Shown piece by piece: positions 8,910 to 18,428 of a stretch of DNA of 64,000 nucleotides. A model generated the notes under the pieces. It ran no database searches and was not told where the DNA came from. It worked only from the letters and a program-made list of their open reading frames with translations. A program made the position numbers and the translations under genes. Location of the stretch: contig SEEM01000005.1 of the NCBI GenBank assembly GCA_004144595.1, forward strand, positions 62,001-126,000. The letters are read 5' to 3'. Numbering within the stretch: position 1 is the stretch's first letter; each line of letters starts with the position of its first letter. Source of the DNA: Hyphomicrobiales bacterium. Its GTDB lineage: Bacteria > Pseudomonadota > Alphaproteobacteria > Rhizobiales > Beijerinckiaceae.

Positions 8910-8967
8910 TATCGCGATAGCAGCCAATTGAAATTATCTGTTGTTGCGATAGATTTTATTTATCAAT
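8910..8967. promoter_or_regulatory. Candidate LysR binding region between dctP and lysR
   Basis: Two elements are visible in an AT-rich stretch. One is the perfect 10-bp palindrome TATCGCGATA (8910-8919). The other is GCGATA-N9-TATCAA at 8946-8966, containing ATA-N9-TAT, which fits the T-N11-A rule of LysR-family sites. The same GCGATA-N9-TATCAA pattern recurs before hyuA. The placement between divergent regulator and target genes is classical for LysR systems. Binding is inferred and not shown. Confidence 0.55.
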
Positions 8968-9012
8968 GCGCCCTGCGGCCCGAAAATTGCTTGTCCGGAG
9001 GATACAAGGCCG

Positions 9013-9951
9013 ATGCCGAACTGGACGCTGAAGCAGCTTGAGAGCTTCGTCTGGGTGGCCAAGCTCGGCAGCTTCCGGGCGACGGCCGAGCGCCTGAACA
9101 CGACACAGCCCAACATCTCGGTCCGCATCTCGCAGCTCGAATCCGTACTCGGCGTGCGATTGTTCCACCGCGATTCCGGCTCGGTCGCGCTGACCCCGAT
9201 CGGCCACTCGCTGCTCGGACAGGCCGAACGTGTCCTGCTCGCCTCCGAGGAATTCTCGCAGCAGTCGATCCGTTCCGACCAGCAGGTCGGCATCCTCAGG
9301 CTCGGCGTCGCAGAGCTCATCGCCCAGACCTGGCTGCGCGACTACCTGCTCGACCTCAGGCAGGTCTTCCCGAATGTCGATGTCGAACTCAGGGTCGACC
9401 TGACCATCAAGCTGCGCGAGGAGCTGGTTTCGCGGTCGCTCGACCTGTGCCTGCTCAACGGCCCGATCTCGAACTTCAACATCACCAATGTCGATCTCGG
9501 CTCCGTCCCATACCTCTGGGTGGCCTCGCCAGCGCTCGGGCTCACCGGCGCCGATCTTGCGACGATGGCGTCGCATACGATCCTCACCCACGCGCGCAAT
9601 ACGCGGCATTTCGTCGAGCTCTCGGCGCATTTCCGCGATAACTGGGAGAGGCCGGTTCGGATCGTGCCGTCGAGCAGCCTCGCAGCCAGCCTGCAGATGA
9701 CCCTCGACGGTCTCGGCATCGCGCCGATGTCGCGAACGCTGGTGGACAAGTTTCTCGACAATGGCGAGCTCGTGGAATTCCCCTATGAATGGAAACCGAG
9801 CGCCCTGATCTTCACGGCCTCATACGCCCATACCCCCGCCAGTTTTCTGCTCAAGCGAGCGGCCGAGCTCGCCGGGGAGCGAGCGGCTCGGCACCATCTG
9901 GACGGTCAGGCACAAGACGCGGAGGCGACCGGGCAGAGGCCGCGGCGATAA
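9013..9951 (+). CDS. LysR family transcriptional regulator
   Basis: DNA-binding regulator, 312 aa. The N-terminal winged helix-turn-helix is typical: LKQLESFVWVAKLGSFRATAERLNTTQPNISVRISQLESVLGVRLFHR (about residues 6-55), followed by an effector-binding domain of periplasmic-binding-protein fold. The C-terminal 20 residues are polar and low in complexity. It lies between the divergent TRAP operon and the co-directional hyuAB genes, and both flanks carry the same ATA-N9-TAT site. It probably senses the transported solute and activates both units (inference). The ATG start follows CCGGAGG, a good ribosome-binding site, about 9 nt upstream. Confidence 0.88.
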   Translation: MPNWTLKQLESFVWVAKLGSFRATAERLNTTQPNISVRISQLESVLGVRLFHRDSGSVALTPIGHSLLGQAERVLLASEEFSQQSIRSDQQVGILRLGVAELIAQTWLRDYLLDLRQVFPNVDVELRVDLTIKLREELVSRSLDLCLLNGPISNFNITNVDLGSVPYLWVASPALGLTGADLATMASHTILTHARNTRHFVELSAHFRDNWERPVRIVPSSSLAASLQMTLDGLGIAPMSRTLVDKFLDNGELVEFPYEWKPSALIFTASYAHTPASFLLKRAAELAGERAARHHLDGQAQDAEATGQRPRR

Positions 9952-9966
9952 AGATAATCTATCAAA
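9945..9966. promoter_or_regulatory. Candidate LysR site upstream of hyuA
   Basis: GCGATA-N9-TATCAA at 9945-9965, containing ATA-N9-TAT, begins inside the last codons of the lysR gene and ends about 80 nt before hyuA. It matches the element before dctP (8946-8966) in both half-sites and spacing, while the nine central bases differ. The sequence just downstream is AT-rich (AATAACATAGAGAATAATAATT), unlike its surroundings, and probably holds the hyuA promoter. Confidence 0.55.
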
Positions 9967-10045
9967 TAACATAGAGAATAATAATTCGACGACATCGGCG
10001 GCCGGCTCCATCTTTCGCCTCTCAGACAACGGAGGCGCGTAAGCC

Positions 10046-12169
10046 ATGTCCATTCTCGGGGCTCGACTGGGCGTCGATATCGGGGGAACCTTCACGGACG
10101 TCGTGCTCGAGCAGGACGGAGAGCGGTTCTCGACCAAGGTACTCACCACCTACACTGCCCCCGAGGATGCGATCATCGAGGGCATGCACCGGGTCTGTGC
10201 CAAGGCGAACGTTCCGGCTTCCGCCATCGGTCAGATCATTCACGGCACGACGCTGGCGACCAATGCGCTGATCGAGCGGCGCGGCGCCAAGACCGCGCTG
10301 ATCACCACCGAGGGCTTCCGGGATGTGATCGAGATGCGGACCGAGAGCCGCTTCGAGCAGTACGATCTCAACCTGACGCTGCCTGCCCCGCTGCTGCCGC
10401 GCAACCGCCGCTACACCGTCCGGGAACGCATGGATGCTCGCGGCAATGTCCTGATCCCGCTGGATCGCGTCGCCATCGAGACGCTGGCCGACGAATTGCG
10501 CGAGGCCGGCTACGAGAGCGTGGCCGTTGGACTGCTGCACTCCTATGTCAACGACGCCCATGAGCGCCTGATCCAGGAGGTGCTGACTGAGCGCCTGCCG
10601 GGCGCGATGGTCTCGCTCTCCTCGGAAGTCTCGCCGCAGATGCGCGAATACGAGCGCTTCAACACGACGATCGCCAACGCTTTCATCAAGCCGCTGATGA
10701 AGAGCTATCTCGTCCGGCTGAAGGGGCGGCTCGCGGCTGAGGGCGCCTCATGCCCGATCTTCCTGATGCATTCAGGCGGCGGCATTATCTCGCTGGAAAG
10801 CGCCTCGGAATTCCCGGTGCGCCTCGTCGAATCCGGCCCTGCGGGCGGCGCTGTCTTCGCCGCCGATATCGCCGCGCGTCACGGGCTGAAGAAGGTCTTG
10901 TCCTTCGACATGGGCGGCACCACCGCAAAAATCTGCCTGATCAAGAACTATACGCCAAAGACCGCCCGCGTCTTCGAGGTCGCCCGGACCTATCGCTTCA
11001 AGAAGGGGTCGGGCATGCCGATCTCGATTCCCGTGATCGACATGGTCGAGATCGGTGCCGGCGGCGGCAGCCTCGCCCATGTCGACTCGATGAACCAGAT
11101 CCGCGTCGGCCCGGAAAGCGCCGGTTCCGAGCCCGGCCCGGCCTGCTATGGCCGCGGCGGCAAGCGACCGGCCGTAACCGACGCCGACGTCATTCTCGGC
11201 AAGATCGATCCGGACAATTTCGCAGCGGGCACGATTCCCCTCTTCGCCGACCAGTCGGCTGCGGCGCTGACGTCCGAGATCGGCGGCAGGCTCGGCATGG
11301 ATGCCCTGGAAAGCGCCTGGGGCGTGGCCGAGGTCGTCGACGAGAACATGGCCAATGCCGCCCGCGTCCATGCCGTCGAGAACGGTGAGGACCTCTCGGA
11401 ATACACGATGATCGCCTTCGGCGGTGCTGCCCCCCTGCATGCCGGCCGACTCTGCGAGAAGCTCGGCATCAGCAGATGCCTCGTGCCGCCCGGCGCCGGT
11501 GTCGGCTCGGCGATCGGCTTCCTCAGGGCACCGTTCAGCTTCGAGGCCAACCGCACCCTGTTCATGCGGCTTGCCCAGTTCGATTCGTCACGCGTCACCA
11601 AACTCTTCGACGAGATGGAACAGGAAGCGACGCGGGTGGTGCGCTCCTGCGGCTGGGACGGCGCGATTGAGGCCGAATACAAGATCTACATGCGCTATGC
11701 CGGCCAGGGCTGGGAAATCCCGGTCACGCTGACGCCGGAGGAGGCCGGTTCCGCCGATCCGGCCGTTATCCTCAAGCGCTTCGAGCACGAGTACGCCAAC
11801 CTGTTCGGCCGCACCGTGAAGGGCCTCGCCGCCGAGATCACGGTCTGGTCGGTCAACGCGCATACGCCTCAGGAGGCCGTCGCCCCGGTGGCGCCGGTCT
11901 CTCAGACCCGCGACGCATCGGCGCAAGGCAGCCGCTCCGTCTTCGACGCCGGGCTCGGCCGTCGCGTCGAGGCTGGGTCCCATAGCCGCGCCGCGCTGCC
12001 CGCGGGCAGCCGGATCGACGGCCCCGGCATCGTCACCGAGGACGAGACCACCATCATCCTGCCGTCGAGCCGCTTCGCCGTCACGCTGAACGACGGCTGC
12101 ATCGACATCCGCCTTTCAGAAGCCGCACCCGCCGCCGTCGCTGCGCGGAAGGAGCCCGCTCATGTCTGA
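10046..12169 (+). CDS. hyuA: Hydantoinase/oxoprolinase family protein, A subunit (HyuA)
   Basis: ATP-dependent amide-bond hydrolase subunit of the N-methylhydantoinase / 5-oxoprolinase / acetone-carboxylase superfamily, 707 aa. The N-terminal nucleotide-binding motif is LGVDIGGTFTDVVLE (residues 8-22), followed by HGTTLATNALIERRGAKTALITTEGFRD. The second ATPase-fold motif, SFDMGGTTAKICLI, lies near residue 288, and GGAAPLHAG near residue 460. It works with HyuB, encoded next with an 8-nt overlap. The substrate may be a hydantoin, a pyrrolidone carboxylate or another cyclic amide, and sequence alone does not settle which. Confidence 0.87.
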   Translation: MSILGARLGVDIGGTFTDVVLEQDGERFSTKVLTTYTAPEDAIIEGMHRVCAKANVPASAIGQIIHGTTLATNALIERRGAKTALITTEGFRDVIEMRTESRFEQYDLNLTLPAPLLPRNRRYTVRERMDARGNVLIPLDRVAIETLADELREAGYESVAVGLLHSYVNDAHERLIQEVLTERLPGAMVSLSSEVSPQMREYERFNTTIANAFIKPLMKSYLVRLKGRLAAEGASCPIFLMHSGGGIISLESASEFPVRLVESGPAGGAVFAADIAARHGLKKVLSFDMGGTTAKICLIKNYTPKTARVFEVARTYRFKKGSGMPISIPVIDMVEIGAGGGSLAHVDSMNQIRVGPESAGSEPGPACYGRGGKRPAVTDADVILGKIDPDNFAAGTIPLFADQSAAALTSEIGGRLGMDALESAWGVAEVVDENMANAARVHAVENGEDLSEYTMIAFGGAAPLHAGRLCEKLGISRCLVPPGAGVGSAIGFLRAPFSFEANRTLFMRLAQFDSSRVTKLFDEMEQEATRVVRSCGWDGAIEAEYKIYMRYAGQGWEIPVTLTPEEAGSADPAVILKRFEHEYANLFGRTVKGLAAEITVWSVNAHTPQEAVAPVAPVSQTRDASAQGSRSVFDAGLGRRVEAGSHSRAALPAGSRIDGPGIVTEDETTIILPSSRFAVTLNDGCIDIRLSEAAPAAVAARKEPAHV

Positions 12170-13892
12170 TATCTCCAAGGTCGCCTATCAGGTCATGTGG
12201 AACCGCCTGATCTCGGTCGTCGAGGAACAGGCGCAGGCGCTGATCCGCACCTCCTTCTCGACCTCGGTGCGCGAGGCCGGCGATCTTTCCGCCGGCGTCT
12301 ACAACGAGAAGGGCGAGATGCTGGCGCAGGCGGTGACCGGCACGCCCGGCCACGTCAACGCCATGGCCGATGCCGTCGCCCATTTCATCCGCCGGATCGG
12401 GCGCGAGAATATCGCCGAGGGCGACGTCTACATCACCAACAATCCCTGGGAAGGCACCGGCCACCTGCACGACATCACGGTCGTCAGCCCGTCCTTCCAT
12501 GGGGGGCGCCACGTCGGCTTCTTCGCCTGCACGGCCCATATCGTCGATATCGGCGGGCGCGGCTTCGGCGCCGATGCCAACTCGGTCTACGAGGAAGGCC
12601 TGCATATCCCGATCATGAAATTTGCCGACCGCGGCACGGTCAACGAAACGCTGGTCACGATCATCCGCGGCAATGTCCGCGAACCCGACCAGCTTGTCGG
12701 CGACGTCTATGCGCTGGCGACCTGCAACGAGATCGGCCACCGCCGGCTGATCGAGATGATGGTCGAGTTCAAACTCGCCGATCTCGCCGGAATCTCCGAT
12801 TTCATCCTGACCAATTCCCGCCAGGCGACACTCGACAAGATCGCGGCTCTGCCGCGCGGCCAGGCCGAGGGCCATATGCGGATCGACGGCTACAGCCGGC
12901 CGATCGACCTCTGCGTCAAGATCACGATCGAGCCGGATGGCGTGCTCTGCGACTGGGCCGGCACCTCCGGCGTCGACAAGAACGGCATCAACGTGCCGCT
13001 GGTCTATACGAAGGCCTATACCTGCTACGCGCTGAAATGCGCGATCGCGCCGGAAATCCCGAACAACGCGGCCTCGCTGGAGCCGTTCCGGATCACGGCG
13101 CCGGAGCATACCATCGTCAACGCGGTCTGGCCGGCGCCGGTGGCGCTGCGCCACATCATCGGCCACATGGTGCCGGACACGATCTACGACGCGCTCGACA
13201 AGCTCCTGCCCGGTCTCGTCCCGGCCGAGGGCGCCGGGAGCCTGTGCAACTTCCAAGTCTCGCTCCGGCCGCGCAGCGATGGCCCCTGGCCGACCGATGC
13301 GGTCCGCGCCGAAGTCCTGACCTTCAACTCGGGCGGCTCGGGCGCGCGGCCTGCCCTCGACGGCATGAACGCCACCGCCTTCCCCTCGGGCGTGATGACG
13401 ATGCCGGTCGAGGCGACCGAGCAGGTCGGTCCGGTGATCGTCTGGCGCAAGGAGCTTCGGCCCGATTCGGGCGGCAAGGGCCAGCATCGCGGCGGCCTCG
13501 GCCAGTATATGGAGGTCGGCGCCTGGGACGGCTACGAGTTCGACATCCAGGCGATGTTCGACCGCGTCCACCATCCAGCACGCGGCCGGCGCGGTGGCGG
13601 CGGCGGCGCGCCGACGACGATCGCGCTCGACGACGGTACGGCCATGAAGGGCAAGGGCAAGCAGTTCGTGCCGCATGGCCGCAAGGTCGTCATGGCCTTC
13701 CCCGGCGGCGCAGGCTACGGCGCGCCGGCCGAGCGGGATCAGAGCAGCATCGAGCGCGACCTCGCCCTCGGCTATATCTCAGCCGACGCCGCCCGTGCTG
13801 ATTATGCCTTGCCCGAGAGCCGCGTCGCCGATGTCCTGGCGACATCGCGGCGAGGCGATCTGCCGCCCGGAGCCACGCCGCGCGACCGCTGA
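12162..13892 (+). CDS. hyuB: Hydantoinase B family protein (HyuB)
   Basis: Second subunit of the HyuA/HyuB cyclic-amide hydrolase, 576 aa, normal length. Recognisable stretches are the start SKVAYQVMWNRLISVVEEQAQALIRTSFSTSVREAGDLSAGVYN, the NNPWEGTGHLHDITVVSP motif that belongs to the catalytic core, and the glycine-rich RRGGGGGAPTTIALDDG toward the C-terminus. It begins 8 nt inside hyuA, so the two subunits are translationally coupled. A short palindrome with A- and T-runs follows the stop codon and may end transcription. Confidence 0.88.
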   Translation: MSDISKVAYQVMWNRLISVVEEQAQALIRTSFSTSVREAGDLSAGVYNEKGEMLAQAVTGTPGHVNAMADAVAHFIRRIGRENIAEGDVYITNNPWEGTGHLHDITVVSPSFHGGRHVGFFACTAHIVDIGGRGFGADANSVYEEGLHIPIMKFADRGTVNETLVTIIRGNVREPDQLVGDVYALATCNEIGHRRLIEMMVEFKLADLAGISDFILTNSRQATLDKIAALPRGQAEGHMRIDGYSRPIDLCVKITIEPDGVLCDWAGTSGVDKNGINVPLVYTKAYTCYALKCAIAPEIPNNAASLEPFRITAPEHTIVNAVWPAPVALRHIIGHMVPDTIYDALDKLLPGLVPAEGAGSLCNFQVSLRPRSDGPWPTDAVRAEVLTFNSGGSGARPALDGMNATAFPSGVMTMPVEATEQVGPVIVWRKELRPDSGGKGQHRGGLGQYMEVGAWDGYEFDIQAMFDRVHHPARGRRGGGGGAPTTIALDDGTAMKGKGKQFVPHGRKVVMAFPGGAGYGAPAERDQSSIERDLALGYISADAARADYALPESRVADVLATSRRGDLPPGATPRDR

Positions 13893-13959
13893 AAAAGCGC
13901 GATCGCGTTTTGGAACAGGGCAATGAGCCGCGAAATCGCGCGCTGTTCGACGCGCACGC

Positions 13960-14238
13960 TCAGTCAGGCCGCTTCGCGAGATCGACGACCTTGATCGTCC
14001 CGCTGGGCTTGCGTTCTTCCGCGGGCTCGGTCCGCATCTCCACGCGCTCCGAATGGTGCTTCTCGGCCGCCAGCCCCTCCGGATCATCGGGCTCGTAGGG
14101 CGCATGCGGCCCGGTCGGATGGGCAGAGCGGGGATTGGGGCCGGCACGGCTCTCGTTTTCGTCCCCGGGCTGGCCGGGCCTCCGGGCCGTGTCGTATGGG
14201 GCCGGGGCATCCGTCACGCGGTCGGAATTCTTGGGCAT
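13960..14238 (-). CDS. Hypothetical hydrophilic, probably disordered protein
   Basis: 92 aa, rich in Pro, Glu, Arg, Asp and Ala and without hydrophobic segments (MPKNSDRVTDAPAPYDTARR at the start, TIKVVDLAKRPD at the end). No family recognised. I accept it as a gene because a perfect AGGAGG lies 8 nt before the ATG on the minus strand, although the frame is open for another 180 codons upstream. The composition suggests intrinsic disorder. It stands alone between hyuB (convergent) and opgG (divergent). Confidence 0.6.
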   Translation of the reverse strand: MPKNSDRVTDAPAPYDTARRPGQPGDENESRAGPNPRSAHPTGPHAPYEPDDPEGLAAEKHHSERVEMRTEPAEERKPSGTIKVVDLAKRPD

Positions 14239-14445
14239 TGATCCATCCTCCTGCGGGATGAACCGAAGCCGGCGAACAGGGTTCCAAACCAGCCGCTCCC
14301 GAACCGCCGGCCCCGCTCCGCCTGAAATCCTTTTCCGCTCCGGATGTCGTTCGAGGTCTCCGGGAACCGCGGCATCGCGCCGGGGTTCTATGGGCGCCAG
14401 CCAACAGAGGCTCGCAAGCCATTCCGGGGGAAACACACGTTGTCC

Positions 14446-16044
14446 ATGCCGTCTCGCCGCACGATGCTCGCCTTGCTCTCTGGCACCTGCCTGATGGCAA
14501 ACCGCTCGGTGCAGGCCCAGGCGCCCGCAGGCGCCGCGAAAGCCTTCGGCTATGACGACGTCGTCCAGCAAGCGATGGCTTTGGCAAGACAACCTTTCGA
14601 TGCCGAGAGCGCGAAGATTCCGGCCGAGCTCTCGAATCTGACCTATGACAGCTATCGAGAAATCCGGTTTCGCCGCGACAGGGCCTTCTGGCGCGAGGGC
14701 GGCTCGGACTTTCGCCTGCTGCCTTTCCATCTCGGCTTTCTGCACGACAAGCCGGTTCAGGTTCACATCATCAACCACGGCAACGCGATCCCGATCCCGT
14801 TTACGACGGGCTTGTTCGAGTACGGCAAGGTCCCAGTGCCGAAGGGTCTCTCACCGGCGTTGGGGTTCGCAGGTTTTGCTGTCACCACCAACCTTAACGA
14901 CCCGAAGGTGCAGGACGAAATCATCTCGTTCCTGGGCGCGAGCTATTTCCGGTTGATCGGCCGGGGCCATCGCTATGGCCTGTCGGCGCGCTCGCTGGCC
15001 CTGGATGTCGGCGGCAAAGGCCCCGAGGAGTTCCCGTTCATGCGCGCGCTCTGGATCGAGGAGCCCTCGCGCGACACGACCACGCTCGTCATCTATGCCC
15101 TGCTCGATTCCCCGTCGGTCGCCGGTGCCTTTCGCTATGTCGTCAGCCCGGGCCGGGACACCCATATGGACGTCACCGCGACGATCATCCCGCGCCGGGA
15201 GATCGATCGGATCGGCATCGCACCGCTGACCTCGATGTTCCAGGCCGGCGAGGGCGATCTCAGCCAGAGAACCGATTTCCGCCCGGAAATTCACGATTCC
15301 GACGGGCTGATGCTGCAGTCCGGCAGCGGAGAATGGATCTGGCGACCCATCCGCAATCCCAAGGCGCTGCGCATATCGAGCTTCGGCGACACGAACCCGC
15401 GCGGCTTTGGCCTGATGCAGCGCGACCGCGACTTCGGCAGCTATCAGGACCTGGAAGCACGCTACGATGCGCGGCCGGGCTATTGGGTCCAGCCGCAGGG
15501 CGACTGGGGCGGAGGCCGGATCGACCTCATCGAGATTCCGACGGATAACGAGGCCTTCGACAACATCGTGACGTGCTGGACGCCCGACAAGCCTCTGCCG
15601 AGCGGGCAGCCGGCCGAGTTCCGCTACCGCATCTCGGCTATCTCGACGACCGGTCACCTGCACCCTTATGCGCAGGTGCAACAGACGTTCAACGGCTCCG
15701 ACATCGAAGACGGCGTCGTCGATGGCAATGGCACGAAGCGCTTCATTGTCGATTTTGCCGGTGGCGACCTCGCCTATTACCAGAGCGAGCCCGATCGCCT
15801 GGAGCTTGTCGCGACGACGACGGCAGGGGCGATCACCACGAAGATCCTGACGTTCAACGCGCCGCTGAAAGGCGTGCGCGCGATTGTCGATGCAACGCTG
15901 CCGGACGGTCAGTCGGCCGAGCTTCGGATGTTCCTGAGGTCGAGAAATCGCACCTTGAGCGAGACCTGGACGGCGACCTGGTCGGTCCCAACCGGTGACA
16001 CCACACGGCATCAGCGTCCGAAGAGCGAACCGGCACGCAATTGA
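14446..16044 (+). CDS. opgG: Osmoregulated periplasmic glucan biosynthesis protein (OpgG/MdoG family)
   Basis: Periplasmic protein for the backbone or branching of osmoregulated periplasmic glucans, about 532 aa from the ATG at 14446 (TTG at 14440 possible). Residues 1-25 form an export signal with SRRTMLALL, which resembles a twin-arginine motif. Family blocks are GFAGFAVTTN, SFLGASYFRLIGRGHRYGLSARSLALD, IAPLTSMFQAGEG, the GEWIWRP stretch and RDFGSYQDLEARYDARPGYWV. It resembles OpgG more than OpgD in the stretches I can recall. No opgH glucosyltransferase is visible nearby. The frame opens 34 codons further upstream, but that extension is not signal-like. Confidence 0.83.
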   Translation: MPSRRTMLALLSGTCLMANRSVQAQAPAGAAKAFGYDDVVQQAMALARQPFDAESAKIPAELSNLTYDSYREIRFRRDRAFWREGGSDFRLLPFHLGFLHDKPVQVHIINHGNAIPIPFTTGLFEYGKVPVPKGLSPALGFAGFAVTTNLNDPKVQDEIISFLGASYFRLIGRGHRYGLSARSLALDVGGKGPEEFPFMRALWIEEPSRDTTTLVIYALLDSPSVAGAFRYVVSPGRDTHMDVTATIIPRREIDRIGIAPLTSMFQAGEGDLSQRTDFRPEIHDSDGLMLQSGSGEWIWRPIRNPKALRISSFGDTNPRGFGLMQRDRDFGSYQDLEARYDARPGYWVQPQGDWGGGRIDLIEIPTDNEAFDNIVTCWTPDKPLPSGQPAEFRYRISAISTTGHLHPYAQVQQTFNGSDIEDGVVDGNGTKRFIVDFAGGDLAYYQSEPDRLELVATTTAGAITTKILTFNAPLKGVRAIVDATLPDGQSAELRMFLRSRNRTLSETWTATWSVPTGDTTRHQRPKSEPARN

Positions 16045-16533
16045 GGTCGCGTGACGGGGCACTGCGTCGGGCGGCCGGGATAGATGCGTCAAGTATTCGC
16101 GCGCGGAAGCAGGCTGAAATCTTGAAACGCAGGGTGGCCGGCCGGCGGCGGTTCTGAGGAGGCCAGAATTCCGTCACCGACCGACCGAGCCCTTCGGTTT
16201 CCCAGGAGATGCGGCGGACCTGAGCACCCGAGGGGCATTCGCGAGCGATCTCTTTGATCGCTGCGTTGCACAATCTCTACAATGCGACGGGTCCGAATCA
16301 ATCAAATCCGACCAATCGGCGCCGTACATCAATCGTTAACCCTACCGGCTAAGCTTAAACCTTGCGGCAGCCCGCGCTGCTCCGCCGCGTTTCCCGGCTC
16401 GACATCAACGACTTGCCTCAACTGTCTGAGAACAAGCTCGAAGATGGCGCGAAAACGCATCGCCCGGCGCGCGCCGCCTGCGGGGGTCGACTGGCGGGAA
16501 CAGGGCTGGAAGAGATCGAGCGCGGACCGGCCG
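16045..16533. other. Intergenic region without recognisable genes
   Basis: About 490 bases between convergent opgG and pleD. Open frames crossing it are continuations of shadow frames and show no family resemblance. A patch that is AT-rich for this genome lies around 16260-16360 (with GTTAACC and AAGCTTAAACC). I looked there for a CtrA-type box and found no proper spacing. No convincing terminator hairpin with a U-run was found for either gene. Confidence 0.5.
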
Positions 16534-17910
16534 TTACGCCGCGCTGGCGACGATCACGCGGTTGCGGCCGTCGGCCTTGGCCCGGTACAGCGCATCGTCC
16601 GCACGCTTCATCATGTCGGCGGAGGATGCATCCCCGGCGCGCCGGTTGGAGACGCCGACGGAAACCGTCACCTTGATGTCGCGCGTGTTGTTTTGGACCG
16701 CGAAGGGCGAACCCTCGACCCGCTCGCGAATGCGCTCGGCGACGCGATAGGCCGCATCGCGCCCGGTATCGGGCAGCACGACCACGACCTCCTCGCCGCC
16801 CATGCGCGCGACGAGATCGATGCCGCGCGTGCACGCCCGCACCCGGTCGGCGAACTCGCGCAGAACCTCGTCGCCGACATCATGGCCCCAACTGTCGTTG
16901 ACCGACTTGAAATGATCGATGTCGAGCACGAGCAGCGAGAGCGAGCGGGCCCGGAGCGCCGATTCGTCGAACATCGCCGACAGCCTGTTGTCCATGTAGC
17001 GGCGGTTATGCAGCCCGGTGAGCTGGTCCATCACCGCCATTTCCATCGAGGACTGCACGCTGTCGCGCAACCGTTCGGTGAAGCGCTTGCGCCGCACCTG
17101 GGTGCGCACGCGCGCCAGCAATTCATTGCGGTCGATCGGGCGGATGAGGAAGTCATGCGCCCCGATTTCGAGCCCGCGCAGGATGCGATCGCGATCCTCG
17201 GCCTCGCCCATCAGCAGGACGGAGATATTGCGGGTGCGCTCCAGCGAGCGTAACTGGCTGCACAGGCGCAGGCCATCCTGACCCTGCAGGTCGAGGCTGA
17301 CGACGACGGCGTCGAAATCGCCCTCCGCGGCACGCACAACCGCCTGCTGCCCGTCGCTCTCGATCTCGACGAGATGGAAGGCGGAGAGCGCGCTCTGCAG
17401 CCTGTCGGCGACGTTCGGACGGTCCTCGATCACAAGGATGCGACCGTTGAGGCCGGTCTCGGCCGCGGCGGTTGCGAGCGGGTCTGCGATGCCGAGCCGA
17501 ACCGAGGCGACGGCGCGGCTGCGCAACTCGTCGGTCATCGCCTTCAGCCGAGCAAGGCTGCGGACGCGCGCGAAGAGCGCGGTGTCGTCGAGCGGCTTGG
17601 TCAGGAAATCGTCGGCGCCGGCATCGAGGCCCTGCAAGCGGTCGCGCGGCTGATCGAGCGTGGTAACGATCACCACCGGGATATGCGCGGTCGAAGGCGC
17701 GCCCTTCAGGCGCCGGCAGACCTCGAAGCCGTTCATGCCCGGCATCATCACGTCGAGAAGCACGATATCGACTTCGCCGCGCTCGCAGAGTGCGATCGCA
17801 TCGCGCCCGTTCGTCGCCGTGACCACGCCAAAATACTCGGCCGAGAGCTTGGCCTCGAGCAGCTTCACATTGGCGGGGGTGTCATCGACGACGAGGACGC
17901 GGGCAGTCAT
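16534..17910 (-). CDS. pleD: Response regulator diguanylate cyclase PleD
   Basis: Makes cyclic di-GMP from two GTP and controls polar development and the cell cycle, 458 aa. Domains are REC1 (about 1-120, with the phosphoacceptor Asp of VLLDVMMPGMNG), REC2 (about 155-275) and GGDEF (about 295-455). REC2 is degenerate: the phosphoacceptor position is Ser (AVVVSLDLQGQDG), as expected of an adaptor domain for dimerisation. The active site reads GGEEV, and an RxxD inhibitory site (RGID) lies five residues before it, so product feedback is likely. The gene follows divK by 18 nt, the same order as in Caulobacter. Confidence 0.93.
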   Translation of the reverse strand: MTARVLVVDDTPANVKLLEAKLSAEYFGVVTATNGRDAIALCERGEVDIVLLDVMMPGMNGFEVCRRLKGAPSTAHIPVVIVTTLDQPRDRLQGLDAGADDFLTKPLDDTALFARVRSLARLKAMTDELRSRAVASVRLGIADPLATAAAETGLNGRILVIEDRPNVADRLQSALSAFHLVEIESDGQQAVVRAAEGDFDAVVVSLDLQGQDGLRLCSQLRSLERTRNISVLLMGEAEDRDRILRGLEIGAHDFLIRPIDRNELLARVRTQVRRKRFTERLRDSVQSSMEMAVMDQLTGLHNRRYMDNRLSAMFDESALRARSLSLLVLDIDHFKSVNDSWGHDVGDEVLREFADRVRACTRGIDLVARMGGEEVVVVLPDTGRDAAYRVAERIRERVEGSPFAVQNNTRDIKVTVSVGVSNRRAGDASSADMMKRADDALYRAKADGRNRVIVASAA

Positions 17911-17928
17911 GGCTGTGCTTTCGCCGGC

Positions 17929-18297
17929 TCAGGCCGCGCCGGCATAGGTGCGGACGGTCTCCAGGAATTTCGCGACCGAGATCGGCTTGGAGAGATAGGC
18001 CTCGCAGCCGCCTTCCCGGATCCGCTCCTCGTCGCCCTTCATCGCGAAGGCCGTGACCGCGACGACCGGAATGGACTTCAGGTCGTCATCCTCCTTGATC
18101 CATTTGGTGACCTCGAGCCCGGAGACCTCCGGAAGCTGGATATCCATCAGGATCAGCGCGGGGTGATGCGTCCGCGCCAGCTCGATCGCCTCGATGCCAT
18201 CCGACGTCTTCAGCGTCGCATAGCCGTGGGCCTCGAGCAGATCATTGAAGAGCTTCATGTTGAGCTCGTTGTCCTCGACGATCAGAACCGTCTTCAT
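17929..18297 (-). CDS. divK: Single-domain response regulator DivK
   Basis: Stand-alone receiver protein (about 122 aa) of the alphaproteobacterial cell-cycle phosphorelay acting on CckA-CtrA through DivL/PleC/Div[26 protein letters not shown] and [25 protein letters not shown] are close to Caulobacter DivK; the Asp of MDIQLP is the phosphorylation site. I start it at the ATG at 18297 (MKTVLIVED) and not at the in-frame ATG at 18312, because known DivK proteins begin there. It is co-transcribed with pleD. Confidence 0.92.
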   Translation of the reverse strand: MKTVLIVEDNELNMKLFNDLLEAHGYATLKTSDGIEAIELARTHHPALILMDIQLPEVSGLEVTKWIKEDDDLKSIPVVAVTAFAMKGDEERIREGGCEAYLSKPISVAKFLETVRTYAGAA

Positions 18298-18428
18298 CGG
18301 GCCGCCCTTCATTCGCGCCGGGAAGACTCACGCCGAAGGCGGGCTTTCCAAATTGGCGGCGTCATCAGATGATTGCGTAGCACGCGAGCAGTTGACGAAA
18401 CGCAAACCGGATACGCGACTCAAAGCCC

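Noticed and set aside
12081-13676. A 531-codon frame opposite hyuB
   Set aside because: Shadow of hyuB, composition typical for antisense of high-GC genes.
13892-13911. Terminator after hyuB (A-run, GCGCGATCGCG, T-run)
   Set aside because: The palindrome has no loop and a very short stem. Kept only as a remark in the hyuB entry.
16320-16360. Possible CtrA box (GTTAACC and CTTAAACC)
   Set aside because: The two TTAA elements are 15 nt apart and not 7, and the flanking genes are convergent, so a promoter is not expected there.
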